In this document: positions 46,778-59,821 of the stretch, one piece after another
How the letters are laid out: each line of letters starts with the position of its first letter
How positions within the stretch are numbered: the first letter of the stretch is position 1
DNA from: Alisma plantago-aquatica
Taxonomy: Eukaryota; Streptophyta; Magnoliopsida; Alismatales; Alismataceae
Reading direction: 5' to 3'
Assembly (NCBI GenBank): GCA_963693085.1
Contig: OY856412.1
Location: 1,127,260,744 to 1,127,324,743 of the forward strand
DNA: 64,000 nt
The notes under the pieces: generated by a model
The model's database searches: none
Told to the model about the DNA's origin: nothing
What the model saw: the letters and a program-made list of their open reading frames with translations, nothing else
Made by a program: the position numbers and the translations under genes

Positions 46778-49700
46778 TGTAAGGCCCCTAAACTTACTTA
46801 ATGAGTTTAATGAGATTAATTATCATAATTTAATTCTTATAACCCTAATCTAACCTTGTTATATGCTTTGAAATCATAACACAAGATTAAGTTTCAAATT
46901 TGGTCCAATTTGGACACTGTTTGAGCAAGTTATGCAATTTTATGCACATTTTGGACTTTTCTATAATTTACCCAATTGAGAGGTTTTATTTGCAATTTAT
47001 CACTTGCATTAGGTTACTTGGATATTCTCTCATCATTCTTGAGCTTGTTGATCCATGTGCGCCTATTTAAACCTTGGTTTGAAGGTGTTTTCTCCAAGGG
47101 TATTTTAGGGTTTACCCCTGATGAGCTACCTTTAGTAGCTATCAACTAATGAATTATTTAATTGGCTGGGAAATTTGACAAAGGAAAACTAAGCATGTCT
47201 ATACATATTATGGGGTAGCTTCTTGTGTGTGCGCTTTTATATTCTTAATAAATTAAGGCCATGGACACTTGGATAGATATTAGAACTTCAACTTTTTCTT
47301 TTTCTTTATCTTAAAGTTTCATATACTTACCCCCAAGCACAAAAATGAGCCATTTTCTCTCCACCACTTCCCTCCTTCTCCCAACCTTGTTCTCCCTCTG
47401 TTCTGCTATGAATTTTTCTATCCAAGGAAGAAGAAAGTGGGGATCTTTTTAGAAAAAAGATCTAGGGTTGCAATTGACTTCATTTTAGGGTTGAAAAAGC
47501 TTCCTTCTAGTGATCTTGACCTAAAAGAGTAAGAATTCCCTTCTTTCCTCCATTTATTTCTTTTTTGTCCTTCCTCCTAGCTTTCTCTAGGTCAGAACCT
47601 TGTTGTTCCATGGTATAAATTGCTCTAAAGCTCTAAAACCATACCTTTCTTTCTCCTTATGCTTAGGCTTTGCTCATTTGATGAAGAAAGGTGCTATATG
47701 GACAAATTCATAGCTTATTCTTGGATTTTCTACCCTACCTGCTTGAGTTTTCTTCTGTGTGGGTTTCGTCTTCTCATTATAGGCAAGTTTTATAACTTGC
47801 ACCACGTTTATTTCTTACCATAAGCTTTCTAGATCATGTTCTTGCTTGAAAATGATGATCCATGCACTAAAAAGCTATGCTTGACTTGGATTTTGATTTT
47901 TATAATGTTCACTGTTCTGATTTCAGTTATATATGAACCTGTGATCATGTGTATGTTATTTTTAAGGTATAATATGACTTGGATCAGGTTGGTTTGACAA
48001 CCTGTGGTGCTAAGTACCTATCAACCAATGGTCAGTTTTAGGGTTTTAAGCTGATTTCTTCTATAAATCCATGACCTGATGATGGTACCATTGCAACAAC
48101 CCTATGATGTTTTCTTCATGACAACTGATGGTCATGATCAAAGGTGTCATATGATAGTGACAACCTATGGTCACCCCCTTAGGTCAGGTTTTGGATCAAT
48201 TAGAAGTTTAATGATCAACCATTAAGTACCCTACTGATGTTATCAATCAATGATGACATTAGCTTAATATTTGATGTTGATTAATGAATATAGTGTTGAT
48301 CTAACAACCTATGGTGACTTAATGGTCACTAATAATGGTGTATCATATCTCCAAAATCTATGGTGAGTTAATCATATAGTTGTAGCATCAATTAAACCTT
48401 AGATCAATGGTTTCTTGGGTCACTTGATGCAATGGTCGAACATATATTGTAATTGATGGTTTTAACATATGAACTTGACCCAACGGTCAAGATCTAATGT
48501 TTATTCCTGTAATAAAGTAGAATTATGGATAATGTAATATGTTGGTCCTAATAATGTGATTGATTTGTTTTCTTTTATATGATCAACTTAAGTAGCTTAC
48601 TTGTTGACAATGGATGGCTTGTTTTAACTGAACAGTCGATTGTGGGTTTTACCCTACTCTCAATGATACTTTTTGTGTTGTTAATAAAGGGATGTCTAGG
48701 GTTAGATGGTGACTCTTTCTAGAGCATCAATCAAGGACTTCCTTGGTGGTTTATCCAAGGTGTCTACTTATGTAAACAACCAATGGTCTTACCTTTTAAA
48801 CATCCAATGGTTCTGGGTGACATTGTGGTATGGTGATATGGGTTGAATGATGATGGAACAAATGGAGGGTTACCCTTAATAAGGTAGTCTTACCTATTCA
48901 CTCGTATGAATATAAGGGATGATAATCATATTGTGTTGATATGTAACTATAAAGAGGTATAGCTTGTTATACCTAGCTTTAATATAACTAAATGATGGAA
49001 ATTGGGTATGAATAGTCCTTGAATGACTGATGCAATCATGGAGTACTCTGTTACTATTGTTGAAACCCTAGTATGCTATAACCTGATGGTTACACCTTGA
49101 TTTATATGTGGGTTCATACTTGAGAATAGTATGGAATGTGATGGTGATGCTTCACCTTATGCATCCATGATCCAATGGGGATGTCGTGAGTTAGGGTTTG
49201 GGTATAAGTGTTGATTAGTAACATTGATATAATTTATCATGTTGAACCTAACTCTAATGAAAATAGATAAAGATGAGTATTCATGTTTAACATTCTTATA
49301 TGATGGAATGATGGTGGAATAACCACCTTAACATGATCATAACCTTAATGTGTTAATTGGTTGTTATCATAGCCACATGGTTGATACTTTCTTATGCTAA
49401 ACATGTGTATTATGAATATGATGAGTGTTAATCATATCTAGATTCCTTGCATGTTGATGTAATAAAGGAATATTATTAATGTTAATATAACCCTGTTATG
49501 ATTGTTTATGAATATCTCCTAGCTCATTAATGTAATATTGTGCTGATCTGGTGTATTATATGTAAGTGATGTTGTCGAGCCTTATTATAAGGCATGCAAA
49601 GATAATGATGATCTTGCAGGGAATAGTATGATGGTCTTAATGACCTTTGGGCATGGTTGAGCCCTGAATGAGGTGTAATCATCTTGTGTTGATAAGGGTT

Positions 49701-51660
49701 GATACCCTGTGATATTGTGAAAAGGATTTATATCCTGTGATAGTATGATGGTCTTAATGACCTTTGGGCATGGTTGAGCCCTGAATGAGGTGTAATCCTC
49801 TTGTGTTGATAAGGGTATACCCTGTGATATTGTGAAAAGGATTTATATCATGTGATAGTATGATGACTAGTGTGGTCTCATGAATGGCAAGTGAATAGTA
49901 CCATGTGATGATGAGATGAGAAATTATGTTTCACACATCTTATATCTTTTAAAAGTTGTGATATTTATATGCTTGCTAGAAGTGAATTAGGGTTTGTATG
50001 TCTACTTGTTTGATGCAGCCTTAATTCACCCAATTGGAATAACTAATCAAGTGCAACTCTAATCATGTAGTGTAATGTGTCATAGATCCATCTGAGTGTC
50101 ATAACTTACCAGATGGTGAAATGAGTATTCCGAAGGGAAACTCAGAGTGCATACTGTTGAGTATGTGGGGGTGGCAAGTTGAGGATATATCTTTGTCATC
50201 CACAATGCAGGTTGTGGAAGTTGGCTATGGTCATGCCTCATACATCTGATGTGATTGAGAATGGTTGTGGTCATATCTCAGTGATTATATATGTGACAAG
50301 ATTGGAGGACAATTGGGGTTGTACCTCGGATGGTAGGGTATGCGTACCCACCTCCTTTCACTAGTGTCGTGACCTGTACCAAGGACGGACTAGGTTGTTA
50401 GCAGCTTGACCTTATGTGTCACTGTGGAGGACCCGTACTGACCAGGGGTGGAGAAGATCTTAGGAGTCCAGCTCTTCCTAGATCTTGTATGGCACTGATT
50501 TTGACTTAAGTGGTTAGTTGAATTTTGAGTGGTATCCTCAATTTCCTCAGGGCTTAATAAAAGATGTAATATAGTCATGTAGCATATTTGTTTAGGGTTA
50601 TACACGACGTTTTACATTGGATGATAACCCTTATTTTTTATCTTTACATAAAGATGATGCTTAGTGCAATTAAGAGATAGTAGATATACTTATGTTGTGG
50701 ATATGCTTAAGATTGTAGATGCGTACATATAGTAGACATGATTGTGTTGATAACTATAATGCTACTACTGATTATAATCATGATGCTAGCTATCTCATGT
50801 TGTTAGTTATGTTTAGCATGCTAGCCATGCCTTTGTAACTAGAGATGCATATATTGCTGATCATGCTTATCCTGATAGTTGTGCTTATGTTGTTAGCTCT
50901 TCTTATAATGTTGATATGTTCAATCAATTAGACATGCTCATGTTGTTAGCTATGCTATGTTACTAGACTTTCTCATGATGCTAGATATGCATATGCCACT
51001 GAATTGCTTATATTATCAACAAGATAAATGATGATAGTCTGGCTAATAATGATAGTTATTATCTGCTCCCTTGTGCATTTTGTTAATCATCGGTGCTACT
51101 GAAATTATTTGTTATATCTGATTAATTTGCTTAACTGTTTAATTACTTAAAAATGTTGTAATCAATAAACGTTGTTGGAGGTTATATCTCTTATTGGGAC
51201 TGGGTCTCACCCTTGTGGTTCGCCACGTTTTTTTAGGTAAGCAAAAGTGATGAAAACAAACACGTGGCAGCAAGGATGAGCTATAGTAATGAATCTTTGA
51301 GAAAGTTGATTAAATGTCTAGTGTGTCCTAGAGTCATCCCTTTACTCTCAGGTCTGGGCAGGAATAGTTTGTATATGATATTTCAAACAAATTGAAATTT
51401 TGTTAGCATGTTAATGTTTATTGTGTGGCATATACAAATATTGTTCTCCTGTGTATATATGTTGTGGCTAAGGAGATAGAACAATTTGTATCAAATTCTT
51501 GGCATAGTATGAATATAAGAAAGATGTTGGGCTCGTATGCAAATTTTTCTGAGCGGGTTCTGACGTTGAAATCGGCTTTAATTTACCCATATTTTTTGGT
51601 ATGTGGTTAATTGGTGATTGATTATGTTTTATGTTTTGAGTATCTCATTTAGTGTAACAG
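46778..51660 (+). mobile_element. gypsy LTR-like region, non-coding
   Basis: Starts TGTAAGGCCCCTAAAC, a common gypsy LTR start. The interior has a pyrimidine-rich CTCTCC segment at 47350-47410, many degenerate CAACCTATGGT/AACCAATGG motifs (48000-48850) and a 117 bp duplication (49624-49855). It may end at GTGTAACA near 51660, but no primer site follows, so the right limit is uncertain. No protein-coding gene seen over 4.9 kb. Confidence 0.4.
49624..49855. repeat. 117 bp tandem duplication
   Basis: TAGTATGATGGTCTTAATGA starts at 49624 and again at 49741. The two units differ by a few substitutions and one short deletion. Confidence 0.9.
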
Positions 51661-52235
51661 GTTCTCACAATAACGACTTTCGCCCCATTCTCTATTTCAT
51701 CATGACTGACCTACTTCTCTCTGGCAATTTGCGATCCCCGACACCACCACCATTGTTGTTGCTACTGTTCTACCGCTGATGTTGGTTTGCAATCCCCTCC
51801 ACCGCTTCTGTTGTTGTTGTTGAGCTTGCTGTCGCTGCTACTTCTGGACAATTCCTCTATTGTTGTTGTTGAACTTGACACCACTCTCATCTCGCCATGT
51901 GTTCTTCCTCTAGCCTTCAGTCACTACCACCATCTCTAGTCACCGCTGCCAACAATGGGGTCACTGAAGGTAAGAACATTTTGGTTTTTTTGGTTTTTTG
52001 TCTGTACTACTGCTATTTGGACATTTATGCTTAGGGTTTAAAGATTGTTGGTAGATTATTACTCTACATGCATGATCATATTTGAATCAAATAATGTTTT
52101 GATTGGACTTGATTAATTAATATTGTTAATGGTGATTTAATGGTTAAATTACTTAATTAATATTGATTTCTTTCTCTCTCAAATGTGATTTGTGTTCAAG
52201 AATGGAATAGGTGGTACATGCATTCATTACTAAAC
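51661..52235. other. unassigned sequence, trinucleotide-rich
   Basis: 51740-51960 is CCACC/GTTGTTG-rich. A short ATG frame ending in AAGGTAAGAAC at 51956-51980 resembles a first exon and donor, but nothing downstream continues it. No gene is called. Confidence 0.3.
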
Positions 52236-52699
52236 CGTAAACCCTAATATGTAAATCATAAACCCTAATCTTTAAACCCAAAACCCTAACCTATAAATCA
52301 TAAACCCTTATATGTAAATCATCATCATCATCATCATCATCATCACTATCACCATCATCACCACCACCACCACCATCATCATCACTATCATCATCATCAT
52401 CATACCTATCACCATCATCAGCATCATCATCATCATCATCAACATCAACATCATCATCATCATCACCACCACCATCATCATCACCATAATCACCATCATC
52501 ATCACCATCACTATCATCATCACCACCATCACTATCATCATCATCTATCATCATTATCAATCATCTTTATCATCAATCATTATCATGATGATGACGACAA
52601 CGACGACGATGATGTTGATGATGGCGATAATGATGATGATGATGATTTATAGATTAGTGATTATAATTTATAGATTAGGGTTTAGGGTTTAAAGATTAG
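52236..52699. repeat. telomere-like AAACCCTAA motifs flanking an (ATC)n/(GAT)n block in inverted arrangement
   Basis: 52236-52320 has AAACCCTAA-type motifs in a 21 bp pattern. 52318-52572 is an imperfect (ATC)n/(ACC)n microsatellite. From about 52585 the complement (GAT)n appears, followed by ATTAGGGTTTAGGGTTT (about 52670-52690). CACTA-4 starts at 52700 directly after it. Confidence 0.8.
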
Positions 52700-53045
52700 C
52701 ACTACAGGAAAAGTTAACAATAACAACGGGAAAAGTTAGTCGTAAATGTGAATAAGTTTGTCGTTAAAACTATTAACGATGAGAAAAAAAAGTTGTCGCG
52801 TCTTGTCGTTATTGGTCTTTCCGTTAATAAAGATAACGACAAATAATTTCAGTTCGTCGCTATTACAAATCACGACGACTTATATAGTTTGTCGTTAATA
52901 GTTTTAACGACTATATAAAATGTCTGACGTTGATACTAGTTGCGACCACCCAATCTTGTCGTTGATACTAGTAACAACGACTAGCAGGCTTGATCACAAA
53001 GGTCAACAATGACGTTCTCTTTCCGTCGTAAATAGCTATAATGAC
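52700..53045. repeat. 3' subterminal repeats of CACTA-4
   Basis: Repeated GTCGTTA/TAACGAC(GA) motifs in both orientations, for example around 52760, 52805, 52840, 52890, 52960 and 52980. Expected accessory-protein binding region, by analogy. Confidence 0.75.
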
Positions 53046-53686
53046 CCAAAAAAATACCAAATTGCTAAATTTGTCTTTCATGTTTGCAACACACTTGGAT
53101 CCTAACCTAGGAAACACGAACATGTACACGAGCATGGATTTAGCCACAGACTAAGAGGCACCATAATTTTCAACAATGCAAGACATGACACGACAATGGG
53201 AACAATTAACTTATTATTATACAAGTATGTATATTCATATATGAATATTTTGGCATACAATAAGCTTTATGTATAAACACATAAATTGATCTAAATCAAT
53301 CATCTATGATGGAAATATCCATGAAATCCAACCAACAATCAACATATAATAATATATCCACAAGTCAAAGTATGAATTAACTCACAACATATATCAAGAT
53401 CCTTAATTATATAATTATTGCAATAAGAATATATGGAATGATAAAATCAAGGTTAGTAAAATTTTGGAGACATTAGTTTTTGTTATTTGTGTAAGTCATA
53501 CTTGTCAAGCCGTGAAGGCGGCATGGCATTCCAGCTAAACGCCTTGTGACTAGGCACGACTAGGCATCGCTTAGGTGACCTTTAAAAATAATAGTTTATG
53601 TATATATACATGTGTCATGGTTTTCCCCCACTCATATACACACATTGTATAGTTATATATGTAGTTATCTACATATTTATGGTCGA

Positions 53687-53722
<36 letters not shown>

Positions 53723-54252
53723 ATGACAAAATAATCGATTACATTTCTAATATATTACCATTGACAATAATGTCAAGGACGCAAAAAAGAATTATTGTAA
53801 AGAATGTAAGAGAGTGATCAAAAATATATATATTTATTGTCATACATAACTACAAGTATTGAGCAATGTAATCACTATCTTTCATAGCATAGCTACTTAA
53901 TACAATCCGAATTGAAGGTGCAAACTAAGAAAAATCAAATCTGTACTAAGAGTATTAGATCCAGTCACAAAAAGAGTATTAGATCCAGTTAAACCCAAAA
54001 AGAGTATTAGGTCCAATTAAAAGTGATATTTGGCGCATAACATAGGCAACAATGATGATTTTGAACATTAGGATAGCCACATTAAACATTAAAATACGTT
54101 AATATACAACCAAACCCAAAAAACTAAGTCAGCTTGGCATTATAGAAAAAGTTGTATCGACTAGGCGCAACCTTGGGATGCCTTACCGCTTAGGCGGCCG
54201 CCTAGGCACACACCTTGATAAGTATGGTGTAAGTAATGGTGAACATGTACCA
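53046..54252. other. CACTA-4 3' region, no gene seen
   Basis: AT-rich. Contains an (AT)n tract at about 53690-53720 and a GCCTAGGCGG-type short segment near 54190. A tandem phrase AAAGAGTATTAGATCC occurs three times at 53940-54020. No coding potential. Confidence 0.4.
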
Positions 54253-54565
54253 TTAGGAGGAAAAATGAGAGGGTGTAAGGAAATATGTTGGTGGTGATGG
54301 AGAAGATGAAAAATAAGGTGCCTTGGAGATTGAGAGGGAAGAAAGAGAAGAGGCATACATTTAAGTGTTACTTAAGATGCACAAGCAAGAGATAAGGAGG
54401 GGAGATGGAGATGTAGAGAAGCAAGAAAAGAGGTAGGAGGAAGAATGAGAGGGTGTAAGGAAATATGTTGGTGGTGATGGAGAAGATGAAAAATAAGGTG
54501 CCTTGGAGATTGAGAGGGGAGAAAGAGAAGAGGCATACATTTAAGTGTTACTTAAGATACATAGG
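54253..54565. repeat. 180 bp-spaced direct duplication
   Basis: A segment of about 125 bp (TAGGAGGAAAAATGAGAGGG to TTACTTAAGAT) at 54254-54379 recurs at 54434-54559 almost unchanged. Confidence 0.85.
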
Positions 54566-54861
54566 CAATTTGAAACTTCTGCCGTAGGAATTATTAGTTT
54601 AGCAGACATCAATTCGTGTGGGAAGCAGCCGCACTGGCCACTTTCTTAATCGATGGTCATGTTTTAAAGAATTGTTCAATGCACTTAGTTAATTATATGG
54701 TCCAATATCTTATGATTTAGACAGTTATGTTCTGAACAACTAAAGATGTGACTAAAAAATTATATAGTGTAGACAATTGATACGTGCAGCTAAGTATATT
54801 CAACATAGATCATTATAATGTTAAAATACTAAATTTATATCAATTCTGATAGGAAAAAAGA

Positions 54862-55855
54862 ATGAGTACTCACAATTCTATATTTTAATGAGTAAGAAAA
54901 GAGTACTTACCTTTTGATTTTACATATTTGGTTTATCTTGATCCAAAGACAATGAGACACTCGTAGTGAAGAATAAGTGGAAGAAGAAACCCATTTATAG
55001 CTAAATCCCATAATAGAGTGTAATATATAATCTGAATACCAATCACCATCACCATAAAAGAAACCTACAAAAGAGATTTTAAGTATTAGAAACACAATAC
55101 ATGGAATGCACATATCTATGGATGTGCGTCGGACACATAAAGCTAAATGTGCAACAGACACATATCTCTGGATGTGTAAACGGGCACATTTTCCGCATGT
55201 GCAATGGACACATATCTCCGGATGTACAACAGACATATTTTCTGCATGTGCAACGGGGCATATTTTCCATATGCTCACTCAAAAACCAAAACAACATATA
55301 CATTGTGCGTTGAAAAACAAAACAGCATGCGTTTAGAAGTTTAGGGGATAGGGAGGGGTTTCCAAGAAGTGTTTCAGTACAAGACTCCACTCAGTCTTTT
55401 AATGGATGTGGCATTCTTTTCTTGCATCAAAGAATTTACTGTGTGTTAACGGAAGAATGAATCGAGAAGAAAATAATATATAGCTCTTTCCATAATGAGT
55501 GTGCACATATCATATGAATAGAAATCATCATCACATATATATAACTATGTACCTGCAAAACAATAATATATTAGGGGCACATATCACTGAATGTGCAACA
55601 AACATATAACTTCATATGTGCAACGAATACATTTTCGGCATGTGCAACAGATATGAATGGCTTATACTGATACAACGAGTACTCACAGTTGTATATTTTA
55701 ATGAGTAAGAAAAGAGTACTTACCTTTTGAACCAAAGACAATGAGACACTCGTAGTGAAGAATAAGTGGAAGAAGAAAACCATTTATATCTAAATCCCAT
55801 AACAGAGTGTAACATATAATCTGAATACCAATCACCATCATAATAGAGTGGGAAT
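54862..55855. repeat. tandemly duplicated exon-like block with 25 bp minisatellites
   Basis: About 54862-55055 and 55675-55850 are near-identical. On the minus strand each carries the same peptide (SSSTYSSLRVSHCLW) before an AAAAGGTAAGTACTC donor-like site. Between them are two arrays of a 25 bp unit (CACATATCTCTGGATGTGCAAC-like): seven copies at 55095-55275 and three at 55576-55655. Frames reading Cys/His-rich through the arrays are products of the repeat. Confidence 0.75.
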
Positions 55856-57289
55856 GTACATATCTCCCAAGATATCAATATTGTGCAAATCGAACTCATC
55901 AATTTGAATAACCTGAATTTAGAGCAAAACATATGAAGATGAGGACAATAAAAGACATAAAGAAATATTAATATCAAAACAAAGTGAAAGAACAAACCTT
56001 GTGAAATTTCATCCACGAGTATGTTGTAACAAAGAATGTTCATTAGTTTCTTCCAATAATAATTGTAGATTTCATTAGAGCATCCTCACATTCAGCAACA
56101 TTAATAAACATTGCATGAATGAATTTCAAACCTGGGGATGCATTTTATCCACGAATATATTCTAAAAAAGAAGGCTCAATAGTTGCCCATATCCCTAGGA
56201 AATATGGTTGTAACAGATAATCATTCTTCTAGTGATCCTTTAATACATCTCGAGCATAGATCAATGAGTACTGCTTGGCTTTGGACTAAGAAAAATCTGA
56301 AAAAAGAGAGAACAATATAATCCGAATTTTTTTGGACAAATATGCAGGAAAAATATAATATAGTTGTTGGTGGAACAAACTTGAAAAAAGCATAAGAAAC
56401 TTGATAACTCTTTCATCTTCTTATTCACTTGGAACAATTAGCATAACCCAAGCTGTAAAAGAAAACAAGTATGGTCTGTAAGATGCCTTTTGATAAACTC
56501 TTTAAACAACACTTTCTTATTAATGGAGCAATGTAAAATGTCATATTCAAGTAATAAAACACTCCCAATTATAAGTCAAGTTCAAATCAAAATGGCATGG
56601 GATGTAATGCAACATTCATGCTCAACATGAAGAAGAAAGGCTATTCCAAAAGAAAGATACATATTAGATTTAGATACATGATTGGAAAAAAAGATGGAAC
56701 CTATCACAATTACCTCATATGGATGTGATATGAAAATGATGTTGAATATATGGATATGTCACTTCTAAACATCCTGTATACATTAAAATGCAGCATAATC
56801 AATTAAAATTAGAATCAACCAAATTACCTATTGAAGATTTGTATGTTAATACATCTCATTTTTCCTGTGTTTTGGTAGTTCACCAAAAATAATCAAGTAT
56901 AATTACAAAACTTCTAGAGGAATAATGATGTTGGATGGGTAACATTAAAATGTGTGTACTCCACTTTCAGTTGAAAGTAACTACAAAAAAAGGTTTTAAT
57001 TTTTCTTCCATCCAAACAAAACCATTGGACTCATTCTCTAGTTGACTTTTCATTGGATCACTTGCATTATCACCTACAATTGTGAATTAGAAAATTTATA
57101 TCAATGCCACCTCAAATATATATATGTATAACAATGCTACCCAAAATCTTCTCCTTTCATTTCTGAGGAACAAATTAGAATAAGAAAATGATAAATTATA
57201 GCATAAACTACATAAAAATTTATAATATTCATCTCATAAATGAAATTTACCTCGTACCTAATTTAAACTAATCTTTGAATATAGATGGA
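55856..57289 (-). other. CACTA-4 intron or 3' region, no gene recognised
   Basis: AT-rich sequence downstream (in sense) of the TNPA-like exons. No motif, repeat array or RNA gene stands out. Confidence 0.35.
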
Positions 57290-59582
57290 GAACCAACTGA
57301 ACCATCAACATCCTCTTCAAATTGCACAAGTTGCTGAAATTTTGGATTTTTGACTATCATCTCTAGTAGATTTTCCACTTTGCTCAAACGACTTTGTGTT
57401 GCACGCTTTTCAACTTCACTTTCTTTCAAGGTTTTCTCTTACACATTAAAAGCTTCCTCTTTATCTTTCAATGCTTGCTCCTTTGATTTTAGCTCATCCA
57501 ATATGGCATTCTTTGTTTTGTATGGTCCTCTTACATCTCTAGGCTTCACTCCTCCACCATAACCTGATATGTATTTTCTTGTTCATGGTTCTCCATATAC
57601 TTTTTCTACAACCTCTACATGATGAAGGGATGGCTCAGCTTGTTGGATGCTAACAATTTTTTCCTATAAGAGAAAGTAATTAATGTAGTGTAAATATACA
57701 AATAGTGACATGACCATGCATGTTAGTATACTTACATGAACTTGGGATACATCCATGTTAGCTAATGTATCACCTTTCTTGTGGCTCTCAAAATATATTG
57801 TTCCAAAGTCAGGTGCATTCCCATCTTCCCCCTACCAAAATAAGTTGTGTAAATAAGAAGAATGAAGGTTGTACTGAAGATATATTTAAACAACCTTCTT
57901 CCATGAAAATTCTCTAAGAGGCATGCTGCCCGTGTGATGAAGTAGTTTCTTGTTCAATCCTTCTCTATTCTTAGAGTTTCTCTTACTCAAGGCATGCATT
58001 TTTATTAATAAAACAAATATGATTAAGAAATCACAATCATAAGTTCAAGTAACTTGTACTAGTGTGAAAATGATTACTCATGAGATTACCATAAACTTTT
58101 CACTATGAAAAATTTCCTTTATGAGCCATTCCCAATCACCCTCAACTTGAATTGCCATAGGCTTCTTCAATAATTGGTGCTTCATGTCTAGCCCTTTCCC
58201 GGTATGATGCATTGCTTCCCTCCATTTCACCCATAACTCTTTCATATGTTTTATTGTATGGCTTTTAAAATCATCCATGTTGTTGTTAGAAAATTTATCC
58301 TATACAAAAAAATATGCATTAAGGATGTTATTATCTTGTGAACATTTAAGAATTTAGATAAATATAAAATGAATTGATCCCACTCACCAGAGTTGCTGCC
58401 CACATGTGATCCTTTTGTCTTTCAGTGATATCATTCCATGAATGAACCTTCAATGGGAAAATGTTGCGATCACGAATAATTCTTCCCAAGTGTCTACTCC
58501 ATACCTTATGGTTTTTCCCAACTGGACGACCTTGATAAAATGTGATATCTATCTTTCTTCCTTCTTTAAGTCTAGCAACCTTTTTACATTTGTTACTTCC
58601 TCGACGCCTCACTATCTTTTCAAAGACATTACCTATAATCAAGTAGAAAAAGAAACAAGATACTAAATCAGTTGTGTATACACTAGGAGAACATGCAACT
58701 TAATTGGTGCATGTTAATATTTCAAACTAATGCAAATCAGCAACAACTAGAAGGGGTCTTACATGTTCATATCTCACCAATAGAATGTGTGGAAATTGGT
58801 TCAGTAGCCATGCCATGTTGATTGGGAGATTCTTCAAGAGGTACATGACCTGATTCAATTGGTGGAGGATCATGTTGAATTGGTGGAGCATGTTAATATT
58901 TCAAACTAATGCAAATCAGCAACAACTAGAAGGGGTCTTACATGTTGATATCTCACCAATAGAATGTGTGGAAATCGATTCAGCAGCCATGCCATGTTGA
59001 TTGGGAGATTCTTCAAGAGGTACATGACCTGATTCAATTGGCGGAGGATCATGTTGAATTGGTGGAGCATGTTAATATTTCAAACTAATGCAAATCAGAA
59101 ACAACTAGAAGGGGTCTTACATGTTGATATCTCACCAATAGAATGTGTGGAAATCGGTTCAGCATCCATGCCATGTTGATTGGGAGATTCTTCAAGAGGT
59201 ACATGACCTGATTCAATCGGTGGAGGATCATGTTGAATTGGCATAGCAACATTTCTAATTGGGGAGGACTTTCAATTGGTGGAGGAGTACTCTTCATTGG
59301 TGGATATGGAACATTTTTGGAGGTAGAATCATTCCATGTTTGTGGAAGAGAAGAACGTTTTTTGGAAAAGAAAGACTTTTTCCCACTATTTAAATCCAAT
59401 AAATTACTATCATAGTACCCATCCATACCATGGATATTATCTCCTTTGAGATTTGGTAAAGTACTTTTAAGTACCAATCCATGAACACGTTTTTTTCCAA
59501 TTACTTGTGGCAAGAGATAATTCTTAGACTTAGACTTATTAGGATCCTTCTCGTTTTTTGATCCTCTTATAGACATTGTCAT
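57290..59582 (-). pseudogene. TNPA-like (Transposase_24 family) accessory gene of CACTA-4
   Basis: The first exon starts at 59582 (MTMSIRGSKNEKDPNKSK, basic and Lys-rich) and continues Pro/Ser-rich. Its end is repeated in the 179 bp array. An exon at 58346-58642 carries GRKIDITFYQGRPVGKNHK and WNDITERQKDHMWAATL, the conserved start of the Transposase_24 region. The exon at 58078-58278 has WLIKEIFHSEKF and KELWVKWREAMH. The last visible exon (57300-57560) encodes a Lys/Glu-rich coiled-coil (LKSKEQALKDKEEAFNV, then a stop, then TLKESEVEKRA). This would be the subterminal-repeat binding partner of TNP2. One internal stop and the repeat expansion make function doubtful. Confidence 0.7.
58710..59246. 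repeat. 179 bp tandem repeat, three copies, spanning exon and splice sites
   Basis: ATGTTAATATTTCAAACTAA starts at 58710, 58889 and 59068, exactly 179 bp apart. Each unit includes coding-like sequence (minus strand, NQHGMA-type peptide) and GGTGAGATATC/ACATGTAAGACC splice-like signals, so the array multiplies an exon with its flanks. Confidence 0.88.
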
Positions 59583-59821
59583 GTACCACCAAGGACAATA
59601 ATTATAAGATCAACTATCAATAAATATAGTTGATCAAAACAATAAAAATGACAATTATTACACATGTTTACATAGCAATACTTGATTGCATAAATTAAAA
59701 GACCAAATGTCATAGTCAATAACTTTATAAAAAATTAGGCTGAAAATGTCATGACAAGATATAAAACATATAATCTTTTCTAGTGGCATCACTACAACAA
59801 ATAAAATGATAAATAAATCTT

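Noticed and set aside
51956..51980. Possible first exon of a host gene
   Set aside because: Only an ATG and a donor-like site; no second exon or domain can be found before CACTA-4 begins.
52291..52560. Asp-rich and Met-rich open frames
   Set aside because: They are translations of the (ATC)n microsatellite in different frames.
55079..55390. Cys/His-rich frame resembling a zinc-finger protein
   Set aside because: The Cys/His spacing comes from the 25 bp minisatellite unit and does not fit any zinc-finger class.
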